DNA of 21,448 bases from Bacillota bacterium. Its GTDB lineage: Bacteria; Bacillota; Sulfobacillia; JAJZYS01; JAJYTV01. Positions 1-6,036 of this stretch are shown here, piece by piece. Both the position numbers and the translations under genes were made by a program. The stretch covers positions 1 to 21,448 of the forward strand of contig JAJZIE010000011.1 of the NCBI GenBank assembly GCA_021810725.1, in the 5' to 3' direction. Numbering within the stretch: the first letter of the stretch is position 1; each line of letters starts with the position of its first letter. Below the pieces are notes generated by a model that worked only from the letters and a program-made list of their open reading frames with translations, had not been told where the DNA came from and did no database searches.

Positions 1-1
1 G

Positions 2-313
2 GGCTTCGACGTCGTGCGCGGCCGCTTTCCCCTGCGGGCGCTGGGCCGCGCCTTGGCTGGCAGGGCGGGCGAGGGCTTCGCGGAGGTCTACGCCGAGCGG
101 TCGGGCGGTGCGCTCCTCGGCGGCGCAGTCGTGGGCGAACACGCCTCGGACCTGATCGGCGAGATCGTGCTGGCCATCGAGATGGGCGCGACGCTCGAGG
201 ACGTCGCCGCGACCGTCCACCCGCATCCGACCTTCTCCGAAGCCTGGGGCGAGGCGGCTCTCGCCGGCCTCGGGCTGCCGCTCCACACACTGCGCCAGGA
301 GGGAAGCCGATGA
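2..313 (+). CDS. lpdA: Dihydrolipoamide dehydrogenase, C-terminal fragment (5' end outside the window)
   Basis: About 103 residues are visible, reading in from the left edge in the frame that begins at base 2. They match the dimerisation domain that closes pyridine nucleotide-disulfide oxidoreductases. LLGGAVVGEHASDLI is the usual 'lLGa.ivG..a.elI' segment, and HPHPTFSE near the end is the His-x-His-Pro-Thr-x-x-Glu motif carrying the catalytic His-Glu pair of lipoamide dehydrogenases. The family enzyme is the FAD-containing E3 subunit that reoxidises dihydrolipoamide in 2-oxoacid dehydrogenase complexes or the glycine cleavage system. The FAD- and NAD-binding domains and the redox-active cysteines lie upstream of the window. 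The stop TGA (311-313) overlaps the next ATG (310) as ATGA, so the two genes are translationally coupled. E1 and E2 subunits may lie just upstream (inference). A related disulfide reductase is possible, but the HPHPTFSE signature favours Lpd. Confidence 0.85.
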   Translation, partial: GFDVVRGRFPLRALGRALAGRAGEGFAEVYAERSGGALLGGAVVGEHASDLIGEIVLAIEMGATLEDVAATVHPHPTFSEAWGEAALAGLGLPLHTLRQEGSR

Positions 314-1746
314 GCGTCAAGAGTCCGGCGGAGTACGTCGAGAGCCTGCGCGACGGACGGCGGGTGATGTTCCGGGGGGCCTGGGTGCCGGATGTCACCG
401 AGCACCCGGTGCTGCGCAAGGCGATCGACCACGCGGCGATCGACTACCGGCTCGCCGAGGAGGAGCCGACGCGGGAGCTCTTCACGACCGAGGTGGCAGG
501 CGAGAGGGTCAGCCGCTTCTACAAGGTGCCGACCACGGCCGAGGACCTCCTCCTGCGCATGCGGGCGATCGAGACGGCGACCGCCGAGGGGCGGACGGTG
601 GTGACCCTGATCCACGAGATCGGCACCGACGCGCTCTTCGCGCTCCTGCGCGTGGCCTCCGCCTGCGACAAGGCCCGCGGCACCGCCTACCTGCCGCGCG
701 TCGAGGCGCTGCTGCGGCGGGCGAGGGCGGAGGACTGGGCGCTTTCGGTCGCGCAGACCGACAGCAAGGGCGATCGCGCCAAGGGCCCGTCGGGCCAGGA
801 CGATCCCGACCAGTACCTGCGCATCGTCGAGCGGCGGGCGGACGGCATCGTCGTGCGCGGGGCTAAGCTGCACACCTCCGTCTCGGTCAACTCGAACGCG
901 ATGATCGTGTTGCCGACGCGCGCGATGCGGGCGGGCGAGGAGGACTATGCCGTCAGCTTCTGGCTGCCCGTCGCGACCCCCGGCCTCAAGCTGATCGCGA
1001 GTCCGTATCTCTCGGGACGGCGCAGCCCGATCGAGCACCCGCTGTCGGCCGAGCACAAGATGGTCGAGAGCTTCACCTGGTTCGACGACGTCTTCGTGCC
1101 ATGGGAGCAGGTCTTCCTCGCGGGCGAGGTGGAGTACGCGGGACCCCTGGCGCTATCGTTCGTGGACTTCCACCGCTACACGGCGGTGAGCTACAAGCTG
1201 CCGCTCGTCGATCTCCTGGTGGGGTCCGCGGGCCTGATGGCGCAGCTGAACGGCATCGCGGGCGCGGGGCACGTCCGGGACAAGCTGGGCAGCCTCGCGA
1301 TGTACGCGGCGACGGTGCGGCGCCTGCTGGAGGCGTCGGCGCTGCTCGGCCGCATGGAGGAGCCGGGCGTGTTCGTTCCCGACACGCTGACGGTCAACAC
1401 GGCGAAGTACCACTTCGCGCACGGCTTCCACGAAGCGCTGCGCGACGTGCAGGACATTGCCGGCGGACTTCTGGTGACGGCCCCGGCCTGGGACGACTTC
1501 GAGTCGGCCGAGGTCGGACCGGCCCTGCGCAAGTACCTTCGGGGCGCGACGGGCGACGCCGAGGAGCGTCTTCGGGCGCTCTACCTCGTCACGGACCTCG
1601 CGGTCGGGGACCTCTCGGGTTACCACGAGGTGCTCGCGGTCCACGCGGAGGGCTCGCTCGAGGCGGAGAAGCTGGCGGCGACGCGCCACTTCGACCTCGC
1701 GGGCACCGTGCGGCTCGCGCGGCGCCTGGCTGGCATCGGAGACTGA
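310..1746 (+). CDS. 4-hydroxyphenylacetate 3-hydroxylase / 4-hydroxybutyryl-CoA dehydratase superfamily flavoprotein
   Basis: 478 residues, the normal length of the family. The ATG follows AGGAGGGAAG. The N-terminal part (about 1-135) and the middle flavin-binding part (GQDDPDQYLRIVERR, GIVVRGAKLHTS) fit HpaB-type proteins. HKMVESFTWFDDVFVPWEQV and the C-terminal DIAGGLLVTAPAWDDFES look closest to 4-hydroxybutyryl-CoA dehydratase (AbfD). AbfD binds a [4Fe-4S] cluster through Cys99, Cys103, His292 and Cys299. By hand alignment these correspond here to Thr99, Glu103, His288 and Tyr295, so only the His remains and cluster-dependent dehydration is unlikely. The protein is probably a flavin enzyme: a reduced-flavin-dependent monooxygenase, or an acyl-CoA-acting isomerase or dehydrogenase. 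No flavin reductase partner is visible. It sits between lpd and an amino acid dehydrogenase, 16 bases before the latter, in one apparent operon. The family is certain; the substrate is unknown. Confidence 0.85.
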   Translation: MSVKSPAEYVESLRDGRRVMFRGAWVPDVTEHPVLRKAIDHAAIDYRLAEEEPTRELFTTEVAGERVSRFYKVPTTAEDLLLRMRAIETATAEGRTVVTLIHEIGTDALFALLRVASACDKARGTAYLPRVEALLRRARAEDWALSVAQTDSKGDRAKGPSGQDDPDQYLRIVERRADGIVVRGAKLHTSVSVNSNAMIVLPTRAMRAGEEDYAVSFWLPVATPGLKLIASPYLSGRRSPIEHPLSAEHKMVESFTWFDDVFVPWEQVFLAGEVEYAGPLALSFVDFHRYTAVSYKLPLVDLLVGSAGLMAQLNGIAGAGHVRDKLGSLAMYAATVRRLLEASALLGRMEEPGVFVPDTLTVNTAKYHFAHGFHEALRDVQDIAGGLLVTAPAWDDFESAEVGPALRKYLRGATGDAEERLRALYLVTDLAVGDLSGYHEVLAVHAEGSLEAEKLAATRHFDLAGTVRLARRLAGIGD

Positions 1747-1762
1747 AAGGGGAGGCAGGCGC

Positions 1763-2863
1763 ATGGAGAGCAGCGTGTTCGCCTACATGGAGCGCTACGA
1801 CTACGAGAACGTGTTCCTCTGCCAGGACAGGTCGGTCGGGCTGAAGGCCGTGATCGCCATCCACGACACCACCCTCGGGCCGGCGACCGGCGGTTGCCGC
1901 ATGTGGACCTACGCCCGCGAGGGCGACGCGATCGAGGACGCGATGCGCCTCGCGCGCGGCATGACCTACAAGTACGCCGCGGCCGGGGTCAACCTGGGCG
2001 GCGGCAAGGTCGTGATCATGGGCGACCCGAGCAAGGATCGGTCGGAGGCCCTCTTCCGCAGCCTCGGGCGCTTCATCCACCGTCTCGGCGGTCTCTACAT
2101 CACCGGCGAGGACGTCGGCACCACCCTGCGCGAGATGGAATGGATGCGCATGGAAACGCCCTACGTCATCACGCTGCCGGCCGCCTGGGGCGGCGCCGGC
2201 CCGATCTCCGGCGCGACGGCGCTCGGCGTCGTCGAGGCGATGGAGGCGGCTTGCGAGGAGGCCTTCGGCACGCCGGACCTCAAAGGCCGCAGCGTGGCCG
2301 TGCAGGGGCTCGGGGCCGTCGGCTACGAGGCCGTGCGCATCCTCACGGAGCGGGGCGCGAAGGTGTACGCGGGCGACATCGACCCTGAGAAGGTGCGGCG
2401 CGTCGTCGAGGAGTTCAGGGCCGAGGCGGTCGCCGACCCGAACGCCATGGCGACGATGGACGTCGACGTCTACTGCCCGTGCGCGCTCGGCGCGACCGTC
2501 AACGACGAGACCGCGCCGAACCTCAGGTGCCGCGTGGTCGCGGGCTCCGCGAACAACCAGCTGCAGGCGGAACGCCACGGTGATCTCCTGCACGAGCGCG
2601 GCATCTGGTACGCGCCGGACTACGTGGCGAACGCCGGCGGCACGATCTTCGACACCGACCGGCTGCTGCCTGGCGGAATGCAGCCCGAGCGGGCGATGGA
2701 GAACGTGCGCAGGATCGGCGAGACCATGCGCCGGGTGTTCGCGATCGCGAAGAGCGAGGGCATCCCGACCTACCTCGCGGCGGACCGCTACGCGGAGCAG
2801 CGCATCGCGGCCGTGGCGAAGAGTCAGGCCCTGCGCAAGGCGAGCGACGTGCGCATGGGCTAG
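1763..2863 (+). CDS. Leu/Phe/Val-type amino acid dehydrogenase (NAD-dependent)
   Basis: 366 residues, starting at ATG after AAAGGGGAGG. The family oxidatively deaminates an L-amino acid to its 2-oxo acid, releasing ammonia and NADH. AIHDTTLGPATGGCRMW, MTYKYAAAGVNLGGGK and ITGEDVGT are the conserved catalytic-domain blocks, with catalytic lysines K70 and K82 and Asp117. The Rossmann motif is GLGAVG (182-187). Asp205, at the end of the second strand (YAGDIDP), favours NAD over NADP. APDYVANAGG carries the conserved Asn. The closest group by eye is leucine/phenylalanine/valine dehydrogenase rather than hexameric glutamate dehydrogenase. Two pocket positions differ from leucine dehydrogenase: Thr42 for Leu40, and Gly115 for Ala113. 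The Ala-to-Gly change is typical of phenylalanine dehydrogenases, so the substrate may be a larger or more polar amino acid (inference). The neighbours lpd and the Liv transporter fit amino acid catabolism. Confidence 0.9.
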   Translation: MESSVFAYMERYDYENVFLCQDRSVGLKAVIAIHDTTLGPATGGCRMWTYAREGDAIEDAMRLARGMTYKYAAAGVNLGGGKVVIMGDPSKDRSEALFRSLGRFIHRLGGLYITGEDVGTTLREMEWMRMETPYVITLPAAWGGAGPISGATALGVVEAMEAACEEAFGTPDLKGRSVAVQGLGAVGYEAVRILTERGAKVYAGDIDPEKVRRVVEEFRAEAVADPNAMATMDVDVYCPCALGATVNDETAPNLRCRVVAGSANNQLQAERHGDLLHERGIWYAPDYVANAGGTIFDTDRLLPGGMQPERAMENVRRIGETMRRVFAIAKSEGIPTYLAADRYAEQRIAAVAKSQALRKASDVRMG

Positions 2864-2892
2864 GCCCGCAGCAGAAGGGGGGAGGCACCAAG

Positions 2893-3657
2893 ATGGGTCG
2901 TCTGGAGCAGAGGGTTGCGGTGGTGACCGGTTCGAGCATGGGCATCGGCCGCACGATCGCGGAGGTCTACGCGCAGGAGGGCGCAAAGGTCCTGGTCAAC
3001 TCGCGCAGCCCGGAGCGGGCCCAAGAGGCCGCGGCCGAGATGCGCGCCGCGGGGCTAAAGGCCATCGGCGTCGGCGGCGACGTCTCGCGACCCGACGATG
3101 CCGCGCGTCTCGCCGAGACGGCCGTGCGGGAGTTCGGCCGGCTCGACGTCTGGGTCAACAACGCGGGCATCAACGCGATCGGCCCGTCGCTCGACCTGCC
3201 GTTCAGCGACTACATGCGCGTGCTCGAGGTGAACCTGGCCGGAGCGTTCGCGGGGTCGCAGGCCGCGGCCCGCGTGATGCTGCCGCAGGGCAGCGGCGTC
3301 ATCCTGCAGATCGGCTCGATCTTCGGCGAGGTGGGCATGCCGCAGCGCGCGGCCTACTGCTCGGCCAAGCATGGCCTGATCGGACTCACCAAGGTGCTCT
3401 CGAACGAGTGGTCGGGCCGGGGGGTGCGCGTCGTCTGCCTGGATCCCGCGTACATCCGCACCAACCTCGACGTGCAGGACCAGAGCAGCGGCGACTATTC
3501 GGACAGCGACGTCGAGCACCGCACACCGATGGGCCGCTACGGCACGCTCGAGGAAGTGGCTCGCACGGCGCTCTTCCTGGCCTCCGACGACGCGAGCTAC
3601 ATCTCGGGCAGCCACATCACGGTGGACGGTGGCTGGATGGCATACGGCGGGTGGTGA
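2893..3657 (+). CDS. Classical short-chain dehydrogenase/reductase
   Basis: 254 residues, the standard classical SDR length. The ATG follows GGGGGAGGCACCAAG. The cofactor motif TGSSMGIG lies at residues 12-19, NNAG at 89-92, catalytic Ser at 142, and Tyr155-x-x-x-Lys159 (YCSAK). The C-terminal 'GSHITVDGGW' block is typical of the FabG/glucose-dehydrogenase-like group. No acidic residue ends the second strand: the segment is VLVNSRSPERA, with Ser and Arg where NADP-dependent members often carry Arg. NADP(H) is therefore the likelier cofactor. It lies 29 bases after the amino acid dehydrogenase and closes the first gene group. It may reduce or oxidise a hydroxy/oxo intermediate made from the amino-acid-derived acyl-CoA (inference from context). 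The substrate cannot be read from the sequence. Confidence 0.9.
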   Translation: MGRLEQRVAVVTGSSMGIGRTIAEVYAQEGAKVLVNSRSPERAQEAAAEMRAAGLKAIGVGGDVSRPDDAARLAETAVREFGRLDVWVNNAGINAIGPSLDLPFSDYMRVLEVNLAGAFAGSQAAARVMLPQGSGVILQIGSIFGEVGMPQRAAYCSAKHGLIGLTKVLSNEWSGRGVRVVCLDPAYIRTNLDVQDQSSGDYSDSDVEHRTPMGRYGTLEEVARTALFLASDDASYISGSHITVDGGWMAYGGW

Positions 3658-3821
3658 CACGGAGGAACACCCGTCGGTCTAATTACCATACCTGCAGTAG
3701 GAGGAGAACGCTTCAGCGCAAAGAATTAGCGACTCCATAACCCTGTTAGACCATGGTACGCCAAGGTCGTGCCGGGAAGCAGGGCATCCGGATTCATCGG
3801 ATACGGATGGGAGGTCATATC
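3658..3821 (+). promoter_or_regulatory. Leader region upstream of the amino acid binding protein
   Basis: This 164-base gap is visibly richer in A and T than its surroundings between about 3675 and 3760, as expected of a promoter and 5' leader for a highly expressed binding protein. I found no convincing -35/-10 pair. Two short complementary elements, GGTCTAA (3676-3682) and TTAGACC (3746-3752), could close a stem around a smaller CGCT-TC-AGCG hairpin at about 3710-3719. A strong AGGAGGAG near 3698-3705 has no start codon at a usable distance, so no leader peptide is supported. The gene's own Shine-Dalgarno is GGGAGG at about 3809-3814, before the GTG at 3822. I do not recognise a known riboswitch. 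Confidence 0.35.
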
Positions 3822-5000
3822 GTGGCACGAAGGTACTCCTGGATCCTTGCGGCGGCGGGTGCCATGTCCCTGCTGGTCGCGGGCTGCGGCTCGGCGACGA
3901 CCAGCTCCTCGTCGTCGTCGAGCGCGCCGATCAAGATCGGTGTGCCGGTTCCGCTGTCCGGCAGTTACGCGAGTGCTGGCGAGGACATCGTCGATGGCGC
4001 GAAGCTGGCTGCGGCGAAGATCAACGGCTCCGGCGGCGTGCTCGGCCGCAAGATCCAGATCGTGCCGGTGGACGACGCCTGCGACGCCCAGACGGCGACC
4101 CAGGCTGCGCAGAACCTCGTGTCGCAGAACGTCACCGCGGTAGCCGGCGGCTACTGCTCGAGCGCATCGCTGCCCGAGCTGCAGGTCTTCCACAGCCAGG
4201 GCGACCTGCCGTTCGTGCTCGACGCCTCGACGAACCCGCAGCTGACCGAACTCGGCTACAACGACGTCTTCCGCACGATCGGCCGTGACGACGAGCAGGG
4301 CCCGTTCGCGGCGAACTTCATCGCGAACTTCCTGCACGCCAAGAAGGTCGTTGTGATGGACGACAACTCGACCTACGCCGTCGGCCTGCAGCAGGACACG
4401 GTGAAGGCGCTCAAGACCTACGGCATCACGGCCACGGTTCAGCACCTGACGCCGGGCCAGAGCGACTACACGTCCGTCCTGACGCAGATCAACCAGCTGC
4501 ACCCGGACGTCCTCTACTACACCGGCTACTTCACCGAGATGGGCCTCCTGCTCAAGCAGGCCCACCAGCTCGGCTACAAGTTCCAGATGGTGGGCGGCGA
4601 CGCCACCAACGACCCGACGGTGCTGTCGACGGCCGGCTCGGCGGCCAACGGCTTCATGCTGACGACGGCCCCCCTGGCGCAGTTCCTGGGTACCGCCAAG
4701 AGCTACGTCACGGAGTACACGCAGAAGTACGGACACGCCCCGGGCCCGTACTCGGTCTACGAGTACGACGCGGTCTCGGTGCTGGCGCAGGCGATCAAGA
4801 ACGCCGACTCCACCAAGGCCAGCAAGATCAATGCCGCGATCGGCAAGATCCACGACTTCAAGGGACTCACGGGAACGTTCAGCTTCAACAAGATCGGTGA
4901 CCGCACGCCCGCCGTGTACATCACGCTGCGTGTCGTGAACGGCAACTTCACCGCCTACAAGGAGCTCAACGACGCCGGCCAGTGGGTCTCGGTGAAGTAG
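3822..5000 (+). CDS. livJ: Branched-chain-type amino acid ABC transporter, substrate-binding lipoprotein
   Basis: 392 residues from GTG 3822, which follows GGGAGGTCATATC. An in-frame ATG at 3753 has no ribosome-binding site. The first 21 residues form a lipoprotein signal peptide: Arg-Arg, a hydrophobic core, then lipobox LLVAGC with Cys22 as the lipidation site. A Ser/Thr-rich tether (ATTSSSSSSSAP) follows. The mature protein has the type I periplasmic-binding fold of the LivJ group, with IKIGVPVPLSGSYASAGEDI at the start and conserved blocks INGSGGVLGRKIQIV and VDDACDAQTATQAAQNLV. It would sit on the outer face of the membrane and deliver an amino acid or related compound to the permease encoded next. 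The ligand could be branched-chain amino acids, aromatic acids or others of this broad family. Hairpins follow the gene before livH, which would favour higher expression of the binding protein. Confidence 0.92.
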   Translation: MARRYSWILAAAGAMSLLVAGCGSATTSSSSSSSAPIKIGVPVPLSGSYASAGEDIVDGAKLAAAKINGSGGVLGRKIQIVPVDDACDAQTATQAAQNLVSQNVTAVAGGYCSSASLPELQVFHSQGDLPFVLDASTNPQLTELGYNDVFRTIGRDDEQGPFAANFIANFLHAKKVVVMDDNSTYAVGLQQDTVKALKTYGITATVQHLTPGQSDYTSVLTQINQLHPDVLYYTGYFTEMGLLLKQAHQLGYKFQMVGGDATNDPTVLSTAGSAANGFMLTTAPLAQFLGTAKSYVTEYTQKYGHAPGPYSVYEYDAVSVLAQAIKNADSTKASKINAAIGKIHDFKGLTGTFSFNKIGDRTPAVYITLRVVNGNFTAYKELNDAGQWVSVK

Positions 5001-5011
5001 GCACCTCCTGA

Positions 5012-5030
5012 GCCCCGGCGCCGCCGGGGC
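5012..5030 (+). terminator. Hairpin after the binding-protein gene
   Basis: A perfect 8-bp GC stem, GCCCCGGC and GCCGGGGC, closes a 3-base loop 12 bases after the livJ stop. There is no T-tract directly after it, so it is better read as a 3'-end stabilising or pausing hairpin than as a full terminator. Confidence 0.5.
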
Positions 5031-5045
5031 GAGGCGGCAACGGGT

Positions 5046-5085
5046 GGTGGGCGGCGGCGGCAGGCTGGCCGCCCACCTTCGTTTT
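5046..5085 (+). terminator. Probable attenuating terminator between livJ and livH
   Basis: A perfect 10-bp stem (GGTGGGCGGC at 5046-5055 and GCCGCCCACC at 5068-5077) with a 12-base loop is followed by TTCGTTTT. This resembles a leaky intrinsic terminator. Its place between the binding-protein gene and the permease genes fits the usual arrangement where the binding protein is made in excess. Confidence 0.55.
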
Positions 5086-5129
5086 CGCCGCCGCTCCCGG
5101 CCTTCCAAGAACGCAAGGGGGCACACTCC

Positions 5130-6032
5130 GTGAGCGTTTTCGTCCAGTACCTCGTCAACGGCCTCACGATCGGCTCGTTCTACGCGCTGGTGGCCCTCGG
5201 TTACACGATGATCTACGGGATCATCCGACTGATCAACTTCGCCCATGGCGACCTGTTCATGGTCGGCGCCTTCGCCGGCTGGCTGGTGGTCGCGGCGGGC
5301 GCGGGCATGCACCTGCCGGTGGCGATGCAACTGCTGCTCGCGCTGCTTGTCGCGATGGTGGTGGTGGGGCTGCTGGCGATGGGCATGGAGCGGGTCGCGT
5401 ATCAGCCGCTCCTGAAGTCGTCGCGGCTCGCGATCCTGATCACGGCCCTGGGCGTTTCGCTGGCGCTCGAGAACGGCGCGATGATCGCGTTCGGGGCTGG
5501 CTTCGACACCTATCCGGCCAACATTCTGCCGCTCTCCGGCTTCCATCTCTTCGGTGCCCAGGTGGGTTACGTCCAGGTGGCGATGTTTGGCCTCGCGATC
5601 CTGCTGATGGCGGGCCTATATCTCTTCGTGCAGTTCACGCCGGTCGGGACCGCGATGCGGGCCCTCTCGTTCGACCAGGACGCGGCGCGTCTGATGGGCA
5701 TCAACGTCGAGGGCGTGGTCCTGATCACGTTCCTACTGGGTGGCTCGCTGGCCGCCGCCTCCGGCGTGATGATGGGGCTCTACTATACACAGATCAATTT
5801 CATGATGGGCTTCCTGATGGGTCTCAGGGCGTTCACCGCGGCCGTGCTCGGCGGCATCGGCAACATCCCTGGTGCCATGGTCGGCGGGCTCCTCATCGGT
5901 GTGCTGCAATCGCTCTCGGCGGGCTACATCTCGTCGCAGTGGCAGGACGTCATCGTGTTCGCCGTGCTGATCCTGGTGCTCGTCTTCAAGCCCACGGGTC
6001 TCTTCGGCGAGCGCGTCGTCGAGAGGATGTGA
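5130..6032 (+). CDS. livH: Branched-chain-type amino acid ABC transporter, permease LivH
   Basis: 300 residues from a GTG start behind AAGGGGGCACACTCC. The protein is strongly hydrophobic, with about eight membrane segments. The opening YLVNGLTIGSFYALVALGYT and the following MIYGIIRLINFAHGDLFM are signature sequences of LivH permeases. The conserved late block TAAVLGGIGNIPGAMVGGL is the loop expected to touch the ATPase subunits. It forms the membrane channel together with the LivM domain encoded four bases downstream, and is energised by the LivG and LivF domains. It belongs to the same operon as the binding protein, separated from it by hairpins. Confidence 0.95.
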   Translation: MSVFVQYLVNGLTIGSFYALVALGYTMIYGIIRLINFAHGDLFMVGAFAGWLVVAAGAGMHLPVAMQLLLALLVAMVVVGLLAMGMERVAYQPLLKSSRLAILITALGVSLALENGAMIAFGAGFDTYPANILPLSGFHLFGAQVGYVQVAMFGLAILLMAGLYLFVQFTPVGTAMRALSFDQDAARLMGINVEGVVLITFLLGGSLAAASGVMMGLYYTQINFMMGFLMGLRAFTAAVLGGIGNIPGAMVGGLLIGVLQSLSAGYISSQWQDVIVFAVLILVLVFKPTGLFGERVVERM

Positions 6033-6036
6033 CGGG

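Noticed and set aside
310..1746. Annotation as 4-hydroxybutyryl-CoA dehydratase
   Set aside because: Three of the four known [4Fe-4S] ligands are missing by alignment, despite overall similarity.
1589..2986. A 465-codon minus-strand open frame opposite the amino acid dehydrogenase
   Set aside because: Antisense shadow of a gene with clear catalytic motifs; no ribosome-binding site or family resemblance.
3658..3821. A known riboswitch (glycine or guanidine class) in the livJ leader
   Set aside because: None of the conserved core motifs of these classes that I can recall is visible.
3726..5546. A 606-codon open frame on the minus strand opposite livJ and livH
   Set aside because: The translation is rich in Arg, His and Asp with no domain signature, as expected for the complement of GC-rich coding DNA; livJ and livH on the plus strand have clear motifs.
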